Source: Telmatactis stephensoni (Eukaryota; Cnidaria; Anthozoa; Actiniaria; Isophelliidae). From it: a DNA stretch of 64,000 bases. Position numbers and translations under genes: made by a program. This document shows, piece after piece, positions 38,501-44,879 of the stretch. The stretch lies in NCBI GenBank assembly GCA_029948255.1, contig JALIZF010001776.1, positions 434,001 to 498,000 on the forward strand, in the 5' to 3' direction. The notes beneath the pieces were generated by a model. That model worked only from the letters and a program-made list of their open reading frames with translations. It made no database searches and was not told the DNA's origin. Positions within the stretch are counted from its first letter, which is position 1. Each line of letters begins with the position of its first letter.

Positions 38501-39878
38501 AACATCATCATCAACAACAACAACAACAACAACAGGAACAACGGCAGCAGTACAACCACGACAACGACATGACAACATCTAAAACACTAGCAGAAGCATC
38601 AGATTATGCACCCCTGACAAAAACGTTACCTACGTGTATAGATGATGTACAACAAAACTCAGGCGAAACTCCCATCGACCTCATCGCCGAGACGCTAGAA
38701 GAACAAAAGAAATCAGAAGCCTCGGAGAAAACAATCAGTGATTTGAGATTTTCTCTAAAGATGAGAGTCCAGTACAGAGTTAGTGAAGAAGCAATTAGAT
38801 CTCTTATTGTCCTGAGGTAAGCAGTTGTGAGCGTGAGCGTGAGCGCGTCAACATACTCTTACGGGCCTCTCGCTATTACGCACACGTCGCTAGCTGTTAC
38901 GGATAACAAGCAGTGCACAGACTTAAGCTAATACGATGGTACTAATACGCGTATGATGACGCCGCGTGACATACCGCCCTGAACACGGCGTCGTGATGTT
39001 ATACCGCAGTCACGTCCCGTTCTCGCGTTGCGTCGCGTTTGCTAAAGCTGCAAACACGAAGCAGCCAGAGATTACAAATATATCAGGTCAATCATCCACA
39101 TGACTTCCATCACGACGATGTGCAGTATTTCACCAGTTTTGTCGTCCTTTTCACGACGTCGATGGCGTTTAGTACTGTATTTGCGAAAAGATTATTGTAG
39201 ATGCAAATTTACGCGTCTTCATTTTCTAGCCTGCATTACATTGAAACCTTCACATCCGGTCGAACTAAACGCTGGTTGTTCGACGGAGGTTACGTTTTGA
39301 TTTCCGTATGGTCGCGATAGCTTTTGTTCACTGTAGAGCAAATTGAGTGCGAGCGAGTAACGGTACGAAACGTTACCGTAGCTGTACTGTATACGTAACT
39401 AAATTGCTGAATAGACGAACTGAGCCGTACCGTATGCCGAAGGTCCAGAGCTAATTCTGGAGGGTTTGTTCAATATTTCCTCTACAGGGAAGCAGATGGT
39501 CCAATAGTTCTCAGCTGTGCGGGAACACTGAGTCCAGAGGGAGGTCTTTCCATTTGGGAAAAAGAGGCAACAGAACTGGTAAGATAGCAAAAACGCATTA
39601 TTTTAAAGATTTCTGTTTGGCAAGCTTATTTTTGCAAACATTTTTATGTGTGGCATGTGGAATGTGGGAAAGTGATGAATGCATACAAAGGCTTTTGGAA
39701 AGAAGGGAAAAAACCCAAATTGCTATACAGCTCCATTTATTAAATTACACTTCGTAACTCTGGTTTCAAACAGGACTCTGAAGAGTGGATGCCTTGCCCC
39801 ATAAGACATATGATGCCTCATGAAAGCCGAGGACAAGCCACACCCATGGCACCTATGATAAAAGTGTCTCCTCCATAG
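5531..39878 (+). CDS. TBC (Rab-GAP) domain plus C-terminal beta-propeller protein, TBC1D2-like, 5' end missing
   Basis: Multi-exon gene assembled from GT-AG exons whose phases agree. Exons: 5531-5654, 7824-7904, 8028-8092, 10154-10190, 10466-10513, 10614-10718, 17903-17968, 24639-24697, 25693-25768, 25950-26081, 26665-26709, 27063-27197, 27948-28070, 28699-28801, 29493-29593, 29995-30092, 30853-30970, 31590-31723, 35736-35837, 37109-37211, 37782-37956, about 38474-38816, 39488-39578, and 39774-39878 ending in TAG. This gives roughly 855 residues in the window. TBC proteins accelerate GTP hydrolysis by Rab GTPases and so control membrane traffic. The TBC part is closest in my recollection to TBC1D2 (Armus). 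The C-terminal half resembles the WD40-like propeller of ARHGEF10/LRRK. The first exon begins in mid-codon, so the true start is not known. The acceptor of the 38.5-kb exon is uncertain. The gene is convergent with WDR83. Confidence 0.85.
5860..6255. repeat. Direct duplication of a ~155-bp unit
   Basis: A unit that starts GAGGATGGTAAA and runs through GGCCCCACACTGTACGGT to TAAATATTTTAAT occurs at about 5860-6019 and again at about 6101-6255, in the same orientation and over 90 percent alike by eye. It lies in the first visible intron of the TBC gene. No coding content. Confidence 0.85.
7165..7325 (-). repeat. tRNA-derived SINE (minus orientation)
   Basis: On the minus strand a Pol III promoter can be read: an A-box-like CTAGTCGGCATAGTGG (7311-7296) followed by a B-box-like CGGGTTCAATTTCC (7266-7253), typical of a tRNA-like SINE head. 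A non-tRNA tail follows toward 7165. Boundaries are approximate. It is not a functional tRNA, as no cloverleaf closes. It sits in the intron between exons 5531-5654 and 7824-7904. Confidence 0.65.
7733..7802. repeat. CACTT pentanucleotide microsatellite
   Basis: About 12 tandem copies of CACTT ending in two ATTCA variants. It ends about 20 bp before the 7824 splice acceptor. Confidence 0.97.
8028..27197 (+). CDS. TBC-domain exons of the TBC/propeller gene
   Basis: Ten exons make the Rab-GAP domain. It opens with REIRSLVQEGIP and VWQ, the usual TBC start. The arginine-finger motif IxxDxxR is present as IRCDLLR at 10653-10673. The glutamine-finger motif is YLQ at 17960-17968, running into GMNF at 24639. 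Most TBC domains have YCQ, so Cys is replaced by Leu but the catalytic Gln stays. Later conserved blocks include FNWFITIFLD (25950 exon), RIWDCFLFKG (26665 exon) and LFRIAIGLLK (27063 exon). Both fingers are kept, so the domain should be catalytically competent. That is inference from known TBC chemistry. Two upstream exons (5531, 7824) encode the short linker region that precedes TBC in TBC1D2 relatives. Confidence 0.88.
8093..10153. other. Intron of the TBC gene
   Basis: A 2.06-kb intron. It holds a short C-rich repeated phrase CACCCCCTCCTGA at 8707-8840 and the inverted-repeat element at 9698-9987. No exon of its own was found. Confidence 0.7.
9698..9987. mobile_element. Fold-back MITE built of TTTCCTATGATAGGAAA palindromes
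   Basis: Ends CACTGGAAATTTTTGC and GCAAAAATTTCCAGTG form terminal inverted repeats that continue inward for about 80-90 bp with small indels. The interior is saturated with the palindrome TTTCCTATGATAGGAAA and degenerate forms of it (about ten half-sites). It is non-autonomous, in a TBC-gene intron. Confidence 0.88.
10774..10925. repeat. Tandem duplication, ~81-bp unit
   Basis: A unit beginning GCGGGTACATTAAATTAATT and ending AGACGAGATAATA is followed by a diverged second copy (GCCGGTACATCAAATTG to AGACGAAATAATA). It is intronic and just 3' of the exon that carries the arginine finger. An AAAAC microsatellite follows at about 10945-10985. Confidence 0.8.
12288..12489. mobile_element. MITE with ~70-bp terminal inverted repeats
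   Basis: Starts TTACCACCGTGTGCATAATT and ends with its reverse complement. The inverted repeats run about 70 bp with only a few mismatches, around a ~65-bp centre. Non-coding. Confidence 0.9.
12651..12840. mobile_element. Fold-back element, 190 bp
   Basis: Ends AAGGAATATAAAACG and CGTTTTATATTGCTT. Arms of about 80 bp pair, including ATGTCTCTGTACTGTGATAT and its complement. A third, partial copy of the arm (ATGTCTCTGTCCTCTGATAT) follows at about 12874, ahead of a CCAATCAGCGCGCGCG block that recurs at 25816. Confidence 0.88.
14262..14418. repeat. TTTTA pentanucleotide microsatellite
   Basis: About 30 nearly perfect tandem copies of ATTTT. Long poly-FYFIL reading frames here are artefacts of the repeat. 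Confidence 0.98.
15492..15540. repeat. TTTG microsatellite
   Basis: Tandem GTTT units with one TTTA interruption, inside the large TBC-gene intron. Confidence 0.95.
16549..16629. mobile_element. Short inverted-repeat element
   Basis: Arms CAGCTCAATCTGGGGGACAA and its reverse complement (25 bp in all, perfect) flank a 31-bp spacer. Probably a small MITE or a MITE remnant. Confidence 0.8.
16661..17220. repeat. Minisatellite, four copies of a 140-bp unit
   Basis: Units start at 16661, 16801, 16941 and 17081, each opening with AGCGAATGTACGAATAA (one has AGCAAATG) and carrying GGTTATAGAGGTTCCTG. The period is exactly 140 bp for all four, with the last copy the most diverged. Intronic, no coding function. 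Confidence 0.95.
17445..17902. repeat. Degenerate tandem array ending at a splice acceptor
   Basis: A unit containing ATAAAGTATTGTTTTG, TAGATTGTTATGCTGTG and TTAACATTAACTTTGTTG recurs with a period near 75 bp. The last copy runs directly into the TACTAG acceptor of the exon starting at 17903, so the branch-point/acceptor region of this intron is itself repeat-derived. Confidence 0.8.
18576..23179 (-). CDS. Element-encoded zinc-finger / FEN-PIN-like nuclease / CXC protein, two exons
   Basis: Exon 1 runs 23179-20379 and exon 2 runs 20271-18576, with a 107-nt GTAATG...TACAG intron (20378-20272). The AG|G junction restores frame, giving one protein of about 1,498 residues from the Met at 23179. 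An in-frame Met at 23386 lies in a short repeat and is less likely. The N-terminus has two zinc-binding-like clusters: CCFC ... HKKC near the start, then CFFCGQP ... HQAC. A large central region of unknown fold follows, with three 17-residue tandem repeats containing TNEECAPQ. Exon 2 has a PIN/FEN-like nuclease core: YVIDGGALLH near 19735, VVFDGY, GDADLPIVQA near 19400, VLVGDDTDLL near 19330, then GCDTTS and GIGKG. It ends in a tesmin/TSO1-type CXC cysteine cluster, CNCKSDC ... CSCRKHG. I know similar uncharacterised multi-copy proteins from cnidarian genomes, but assign no superfamily. Role in transposition is inference. Confidence 0.85.
20985..21115 (-). repeat. 51-bp in-frame tandem repeat inside the element gene
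   Basis: Unit containing GTGCGCGACTCTTGGGA and TTTGTGGGGCGCATTCTTCA, repeated about 2.5 times. It encodes 17-residue repeats in a linker between the central region and the C-terminal part of exon 1. Length variation here would keep frame. Confidence 0.9.
23305..23416. repeat. Direct repeat of ~39 bp upstream of the element gene
   Basis: Two copies of a unit starting GGATGTCACTAGACGAGCA and ending GATCAGCGGT lie at 23305-23343 and 23378-23416. The farther Met of the element's reading frame (23386) falls inside the second copy, which argues for the Met at 23179 as the start. The repeats may be promoter or protein-binding sites; this is inference. Confidence 0.8.
25393..25520. repeat. CTCTGATTGG-type MITE fragment
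   Basis: Two inverted-CCAAT phrases, GCTCTGATTGGCCGAG and GCGCTCTGATTGG, stand next to TATAAAACAAATAGATT. The same combination recurs at 28850, 29030, 53570 and 53880, marking a shared repeat family. Boundaries are unclear. Confidence 0.5.
26342..26600. repeat. Tandem array, three copies of ~85 bp
   Basis: Units start GTATGGATAGGATCGTTGG (26342), GTATGCATCGGATCGATGG (26428) and GTATGGATAGGATCGGTGG (26512) and contain GGGGCGAAAATG and GTGATCGTTATACAGAG. It lies in an intron of the TBC gene just before the 26665 exon. Confidence 0.9.
26871..27026. mobile_element. MITE with ~60-bp inverted repeats
   Basis: Arms ATTCTCTACTTTCGCATATC and the complementary right end (closing GTGAAAGTAGAGAAT) pair over about 60 bp with several mismatches and flank an AATTTGTTTGATTTGAATG centre. 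It ends only 36 bp before the TBC-gene exon at 27063. Confidence 0.85.
27361..27520. mobile_element. CGTATGAGTG-family MITE
   Basis: Contains TTTTCGTATGAGTGGGAAA, GACCGTGTCAGTACCGTAAT and GTCTATAAAAACAT, the shared signature of a small family in this window (see 35967, 36117, 57784, 61703). Edges approximate; it looks like two nested or truncated copies. Confidence 0.65.
28180..28260. repeat. AGCGCC hairpin repeat end plus GCAAT pentamers
   Basis: AAAGCGCCCTTTCCCAAGGG followed by CCAAAGGCGCTCC forms a hairpin of the kind found at the ends of abundant invertebrate retroposons. Four tandem TGCAA-type pentamers follow at 28232-28252. Probably a retroposon 3' end. Confidence 0.45.
28699..39878 (+). 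CDS. Propeller-coding exons of the TBC/propeller gene
   Basis: Eleven exons after the TBC domain encode repeated beta-rich stretches: a blade-like block with GDGTLLIGTVSWYIYAF, then KVYAALADGSIAVLP, KVWCGCSNNVVVLETR, GAHGVWCTIRG, ELWVGLGNGQVLIFD and GGLSIWEKEATEL. The spacing and the VWxGxxxxxVVL pattern match the non-canonical WD40-like propellers of ARHGEF10 and LRRK kinases rather than classical WD40 repeats. A Lys/Glu-rich insert lies in the 38.5-kb exon. The final exon is short (34 residues plus stop). The propeller probably binds a partner protein or membrane factor; the partner cannot be told from sequence. Confidence 0.75.
28840..29152. repeat. Direct duplication of a ~137-bp CTCTGATTGG unit
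   Basis: Copy 1 (28840-28978) and copy 2 (29016-29152) share GCTCTGATTGG pairs, ATGTCGAGAAATATCAT, AAAACAGAGTACA and TCTGTGAAATACATA. It lies in the intron between exons 28699-28801 and 29493-29593. A 19-bp triplet repeat (TGGTACGTACACACTAG) follows at 29185-29225. Confidence 0.85.
32529..32809. repeat. Direct tandem duplication, 140-bp unit
   Basis: Two copies, 32529-32668 and 32669-32809, share CTCATTCATTATACG, TGCACGACGTACGTAAATCA and AATACAAAATCTTGAGGTG and differ at about ten positions. Non-coding. Confidence 0.93.
33231..33275 (+). other. G-rich tract with quadruplex potential
   Basis: Runs of 8, 6, 6 and 4 G separated by GA/AA-type loops over 45 bp on the plus (transcribed sense) strand of the TBC gene. 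Four or more G-runs with short loops meet the usual quadruplex rule. Whether it folds is unknown. Confidence 0.6.
33370..33537. mobile_element. MITE, CGAGGCTACGTGC family, copy 1
   Basis: Arms AATAGTCCAGTTCCGAGATA and right end TCTCGGAAGTCGACTATT are inverted. Inside are TGCCACATACAAAGGA, ACGAGGCTACGTGC and a TAACAAG/CATTCG-like centre. A related copy lies at 36904. Confidence 0.88.
33940..34665. repeat. Degenerate array, three copies of ~240 bp
   Basis: The order GATTTGTTTATCACTG-like, TTGAGTTTTTCTTCAACTTT, AAAAAGCTGAAA/GCACTTT and TCGACTTCGTTACTGATAT recurs at about 33960, 34200 and 34470. The copies are clearly related but well diverged. Confidence 0.8.
35967..36113. mobile_element. CGTATGAGTG-family MITE, copy A
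   Basis: Terminal inverted repeats AGAGTGGTTTTCGTATGAGT and CCACTCATACGAAAACGACTCT. The centre holds GCTACGATACGGTACGG and TTTCGAATGTTTTTATAGA. It is non-autonomous and is followed within 4 bp by copy B. Confidence 0.9.
36117..36248. mobile_element. CGTATGAGTG-family MITE, copy B
   Basis: Terminal repeats AGAGTAGATTTCGTATGACTG and TTTCACACTCATACGAAATCTG. The interior repeats the CACGGTCGCGGCAGGAAT and TTTCGAATGATTTTATAG signature of copy A. Head-to-tail neighbour of copy A. Confidence 0.9.
36904..37070. mobile_element. MITE, CGAGGCTACGTGC family, copy 2
   Basis: Inverted arms pair GTAGCCGATTTCCGAG/CTTGCCACATACAAG with CTTTGTATGTGGCAGG/GTCTCGCAACTGGATTATT. The centre shares ACGAGGCTACGTGCATAAAG, in opposite orientation to copy 1 at 33370. 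It ends 38 bp before the TBC-gene exon at 37109. Confidence 0.88.
37376..37510. repeat. 30-bp minisatellite, about 4.5 copies
   Basis: Units GTACAGTCACGGCTACGGTA plus CGGACAAACG start at 37376, 37406, 37436, 37466 and 37496. The unit is built of the CACGGCTACGGTACGG phrase found inside the CGTATGAGTG MITEs, and a MITE-like tail (CATATGAGTGATGAGAAACG ... GTCATGCGAAAACTGCTCC) follows to about 37690. It is probably an internal expansion of such a MITE. Confidence 0.88.
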
Positions 39879-40498
39879 TACAGTACAGTGTTCATAGGCA
39901 GGTAGGAGTATAGATACATGTCTAGGTAGATAATACTAAGTATTAGTAGATAATAGGTAGATAATATATGCATGTGTGGAAGATAAAGGGGGGAAGTAAT
40001 GATTTAGATTTTTAAACTTTTTAAAAATATTTTAAATTAATCTCAGAATTTTTATGGCATATACTTCTTAATCTTATAGCTTTTTAATATACATAAAAAG
40101 TGTATCTTAAATCTGTGTTCACAAAATTAAGTATTATTTAAGGTGGTACTTGTGTGACTCATGCAGAAACAGGGATGGGAATATGGTGGAACAAGGGAGC
40201 AATTAGAGAAAAATAAGAGTCAAAAGTTTTAATTCTGAATGGATACATGAAATTTAGAAGGCTTAAAGATTTAATATATTATACCAAAATCTAAACTGTA
40301 ACAAAGAGGAAAATATATATTTTTAATTTTATATATCCTTTTCCCAATGTTTTTTAGCAAAATCAAAACATCTCATGAGTAATACTTTGTGTGGTGCCGT
40401 AAATTAAAATGTATTAACATAAAATTTATATTAAATTTAATTTAAGAAATTATTTTTATTATTTTTGTATATCTAGAGAAAATGTTACAAGTCCAGGG

Positions 40499-40658
40499 TA
40501 ATAGACCTTCCCTGATTTCACATGACTGATCATGAACAACATATTCAAGTCGAGGCAGGAGTTGATAAAATACAGTGAATTTATAGATTTATCCACCCCA
40601 TCCTCAACTTGAACCTATTATTTGGTGATCAGTCATGCAAATTTGTGAAAGGCTATTA
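40499..40658. mobile_element. MITE with imperfect inverted repeats
   Basis: Left TAATAGACCTTCCCTGATTT ... CATGACTGATCA and right TGATCAGTCATGCAAATTTG ... GGCTATT pair over about 60 bp with several mismatches. Both strands also share CAAGT(C/T)GAGG nearer the centre. Confidence 0.75.
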
Positions 40659-41094
40659 TTTTATTAGAGTAACTACTGATTTATTAAAGACAAAAAAATA
40701 ATTTTCATAAACATATACAATGCATTTTTTTGTTTGTTTGCAAGTAAAATATTTTGTGTTCAATTTCTCAACATCGATGTGACATAGTGAGCAATGTCAT
40801 TGTATCAAAATGCTAACAAATGCCTGCTGCTTATGCCAAGCAATGAAACGTGACTTACTGACACTTTAAATACAATAACAAGTACTGCTAATGAAAATTT
40901 GAAACATTTTATATATGATCTTGCACAAAGCAATTTAATATGAGGTTCTGGCCTAGCAATGAAGAAATCGTAATTAGCATTTTTTTTGGTCCCTTGAGTC
41001 TCGACTCAACCCCATATTGTACATTAATTATCACTTATCAAATAAATGGAAAGGGGGCTATTGTGCTGTGGATCCTAAACAACTTGTATTTTTT

Positions 41095-41100
41095 TTTATT
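41095..41100 (-). terminator. Possible WDR83 polyadenylation signal
   Basis: AATAAA on the minus strand, 150 bp after the WDR83 stop. Position is reasonable; a match by chance in this AT-rich spacer is possible. Confidence 0.4.
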
Positions 41101-41249
41101 TCTGTAGTTTTATTATACAATTCTTGTACAAGTAGTTGCATTGTTTATATTATATACATATGGTCTTTTGCTTGCCCAAGGTTGGAGAACCGAGGGTAAG
41201 TTCATAGGTAAAGACTATATACACCCCTTATCCTCCTTGAATAATAATG

Positions 41250-44200
41250 CTACTCAGGCTCCCAATCATTGGGTCGCCAAACTTTGACTGCCCCATCTGC
41301 AGATGCCGTCAGTAAGCATGCTTCTTTTGGATGATATGACATTGAGTAACAAACTGATTTATGAGCATTGTCTATTGTATGGACCAGCTTGGCTTCAATC
41401 AGATCCCAAAAGTAAATTCTCCCATCTTCTGATCCACTGAGTACATGAGTGTCCGTGTGGGTGAAACAGCTGTCAACTTTGTAATCACTGTTCTTGTGGC
41501 CCTTGAATCTGAACAAAGAAAACAAATTAAAAAATTTACTGACAGCTTACTCCAAATAGTCTCCTTTGCAGCTGTTTTTAGCGTTGTCATGCAACAAGGG
41601 AGCATTGCGTGACAACCCTAACAAGACTAACTCAAAGGCTTACTCAAAGGAAAATTCCAAAGAATCAGGTTAGTGTTGTACAGGTTAGTGTTCACAATCT
41701 GACTTGAGGTGAATAAGAGTACATCAAGGCTATCCAAAGGGGAGAGGGTTATAAACATGTCTTACCACAGAGATGCAGCTATTTATGGTGTAGAACAAAT
41801 TAACGTTTCATACATGTATCTTGTGAGAATGATGTGTTTTGTTTTGTCTGTCTGTCTGTCTTTGTCTGTTTGTTTGCTTGTTTTGCTCTATGTTGGGTAT
41901 TTAATAGGGATAATCCAAGAAAAATATTTACAAGCTTTGGCAGCCTCTTGTGATAAAAATTATATCTATAATAACAGACTTGATGCCTGCCTCAGTCTTT
42001 TACCAATTAAGTCCTCTTGGCAATAAGATTATTTGATTGAGGTGAAATTCTTTTGTGTTCAAATTAAAACAAAGAATTGACACTCTACGTTAATCTACTG
42101 GGTGTTTGACTTTTGTAAGTTTCATCTCAAGCATATGCTTTTTATGTAAAGTTTATCTACATCAATATTTATATTTATAGAAGGCTAGAGCGATAACACT
42201 AAAACCGTGAAATAACTTAGCAACTAAATAGAGACAAATAGTAGGAAAATCCTTTGTTTTCTATTGTTTCATTAGTACTATTTGTACTTTTTAGTTAGTA
42301 CTTGTTTCACGGTTTTAGTGTTATCGCTCTAGTAGTAGAAGAACTTACTCATTGAGGAGTTCCCCTGTTTCTTTGTCTAACAGTCTAATGATGCTATCCA
42401 GTGTCGACACCAGTATGCACTGCCCATCTTGAGAGAATGTCACACTAGTGACTGGCTCACCCATTGAGTCAACAACCAAGGATCCCATGCGGATATCATA
42501 ATTACGCACCTTACAATCAACTGACCTGTGAAAGACAGAGCAAACAGGTAAATAATGCTCAGTGAATAGGATACATGTATTGACTAAAGATAATATAGAT
42601 GAACCTGCATGAATGGATACCTCCCATAAGTGGACAGCAACCCTCAGTCCCTTCTCCTGACAAACACCACAGGGAGCCCGGCTTTTAAGAGTCATAAATA
42701 AAAGAATAAATCAATTAGTATTTTGGGTTTCCTGTGTTGAGATTTGAAACGAGAGGCTAATAATAGCGAGTTTCCGGTAATCGTAAATGCCAGTAACCTG
42801 AGAGGAGATTACATGGGGTAACTTGAGAGCAGTTTGAAATTCAAATCTAACGTATCAGTGTAACGCACTCTCTTAGTTATTGACTGTTACTAAGAGAGTG
42901 CGTTACACTGATACGTTAGATTTGAATTTCAAACTGCTCTCAAGTTACCCCATGTAATCTCCTCTCAGGTTACTGGCATTTACGATTACCGGAAACTCGC
43001 TATTATTAGCCTCTCGTTTCAAATCTCAACACAGGAAACCCAAAATACTAATTGATTTATTCTTTTCTTTATGACTCTTAAAAGCCGGGCTCCCTGTGCA
43101 AACACTACATAACTTTTTTGACCTCCCATATAGTGGACACAAATTCCTGATCCTGAGGGTTTCTGCTTGCTCAACTGTAGAGACATTTCATGACAGTTAT
43201 CTTTGTGCAAAATACAATGAAACATTTAAATTGAATGATAAAATATTTATTTTCTCAGAATCACCTAATACCTAAAATTCTGATTTTCCACACATTTCAG
43301 ACTAAAGCTTTAAAATGTCTACGCTGTCCCAAACTGTAATATCAAAAGTTTTTGAATATTAAATTTTTCCTGGCCTCTTTTATTGAGCTTTTTGTTTAAG
43401 TACTTAAACAATGTAAACTGATGGCGAGGTTATGCAGAAACTATACATTATCCCATACCAAAATGTTACCCTATTTGAAATCTTACCCTGTAAGGATCTC
43501 TTGTTGTGAGACTTGAAGTGTTGGTATGCTGTCCTTAGCATCATCTATTATCTGAATAGGGTCTTGACTCCTTGACCTTGTGTCCCAACACCTTACTGTA
43601 GCATCATAAGAGGCTGACATTATAACTGTACTATCTGGTTGATTGAATTTGACAGCATTGACTTTCTGTAAAAAATAGAATTTTAAGAGTTTTTGCATAC
43701 ACTTGTATATGAAACTGTACACTTATGGAATGACAAAAACATAGTTTTGTGTATTCATTCACTTGCTTGTTCATTCATTCATTCGTTCATTCATTTGTTC
43801 GTTCATTCATTCATTCATCCATTCATTCCTTCATTCATTTATCCATCCATCCATCCATCCATCCATCCATTCATTCATTCATCCATACCATTCATCCATC
43901 GATCCATTCATTCATTCATCCATTTGTTCATTCATTCATTCATTCAGTTCAGTTCACACATTTATTCACTCAATATAATAATACATTTGATTCATAAATT
44001 AAAATATAATAATATAATACAATAAATATAATTCACAATAAATAATTCTTGGTTTGCAACCATTCCCAGGAGAACGAATTGGACAAAAGTTCCTCCAGTC
44101 ATGGTAGTGGTTTTCTTTTGTCGAGTCTTCCAGCATGGCCGCCGTTTCTTTTGTTCAATTCAATCTCCTGGGAATGGTTGCAAACCAAGAATTAGTTTTC

Positions 44201-44773
44201 ATATAACAAAAAAAAGTATAGGTATTTATATTATATTGAGCTAGGGTCATCCTAATAGCAAAGCTAATCAAATTAAATAATAAAACTGGTGTGAAAAACT
44301 GTGATACAGCTGACTGGTTGGTTGACAGCTATAGAGGCTAACTGCCAATTAATGATAAACCTTCCCATCGACTAAATCAGTAAAAAACATACACAATGAC
44401 AAACTAAGCTACCCCTTATTCTTTTGTTCTGAAATGGTTACCATGTACTCTTTCTACTCACAGCTATATGTCCTCTATATCGCCGTATAACTTGACCAGT
44501 AGTCACATCCCAAAGTACCACCGTCTTATCAGCACTACAACTCGCTATTCGACCACTGTCTCCAGAGGCTGCTACATCCAGCACCTCATATCCATGACCT
44601 CCATAGGTTTTTAGCAGTTTCCCTCCTCCACGATGAGGATTCCAGAGTTTAACGAGTTTATCGCTTCCACATGTGAGACAGTAGTTACCATCGGCGTTGA
44701 ATCTTACAGAGTGGACGGGGCCTTGATGGCTGGTTAACAAAGCTGTTTCTTTGCATGGTAAGTCAGTAGACAT
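41250..44773 (-). CDS. WDR83: WD repeat protein WDR83 (MORG1)
   Basis: Four exons, 44773-44462, 43665-43487, 42525-42349 and 41508-41250, with GT-AG borders and matching phases, give 308 residues. The human protein has 315. The fold is a seven-blade WD40 propeller; visible blade ends include KLVKLWN, KTVVLWD, ATVRCWD, GRIYFWD and GAVKVWR. Stretches such as QILTG/SVDCKVRNYDIRMG and SIIRLLDKETGELL match WDR83 closely. The family is a scaffold for the ERK cascade and is also found in spliceosomal complexes; this role is known from vertebrates, not shown here. The Met at 44773 starts just before the first blade, as in orthologues. The gene is complete and intact. Introns 1 to 3 each hold at least one inverted-repeat element. 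Confidence 0.95.
42185..42332. mobile_element. MITE in WDR83 intron 3
   Basis: Perfect 28-bp terminal inverted repeats: CTAGAGCGATAACACTAAAA plus CCGTGAAA, and the complement at 42305-42332. The element ends 16 bp from the splice donor of exon 3. Confidence 0.93.
42668..43098. mobile_element. Near-perfect 2 x 208-bp palindrome in WDR83 intron 2
   Basis: Left arm 42668-42875 and right arm 42891-43098 are reverse complements with, by eye, a single mismatch and no indel, around a 15-bp spacer. Ends are CACAGGGAGCCCGG and CCGGGCTCCCTGTG. A second copy of the end-like phrase, GGGTTTCCTGTG, lies inside each arm. Likely a fold-back transposon or a recently inverted MITE pair. Confidence 0.95.
43756..43950. 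repeat. ATTC/ATCC microsatellite
   Basis: Interrupted tandem CATT/CATC tetranucleotides in WDR83 intron 1. Frames reading FIHSFIHSF are artefacts. Confidence 0.97.
44044..44193. mobile_element. MITE in WDR83 intron 1
   Basis: Terminal inverted repeats of about 45 bp start AATTCTTGGTTTGCAACC and end GGTTGCAAACCAAGAATT, with a GGTTTTCTTTTGTCGAG centre. Few mismatches. Confidence 0.92.
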
Positions 44774-44869
44774 ATTTCTTGAGAATGGTTGATATAATTT
44801 ACAGTTACCAAATAAGATACGGCATTAATTATGAGATAAAATTATGAGATTCGTGTTTGGTGTCTTCGT

Positions 44870-44879
44870 CCGCCATTTT
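44870..44879 (-). promoter_or_regulatory. AAAATGGCGG motif upstream of WDR83
   Basis: On the minus strand AAAATGGCGG lies about 100 bp before the WDR83 start codon. It matches the YY1-type element often found at transcription starts of housekeeping animal genes. Assignment is inference. Confidence 0.4.

Larger units (their letters stand above)
39879..41249. other. Spacer between convergent TBC and WDR83 genes
   Basis: AT-rich 1.4 kb holding one MITE (about 40499-40658). AATAAA on the minus strand at 41100-41095 could be the WDR83 polyadenylation signal. No gene seen. Confidence 0.6.

Noticed and set aside
43693..44025. Open frame rich in FIHSF
   Set aside because: Translation of an ATTC microsatellite in a WDR83 intron, opposite strand.
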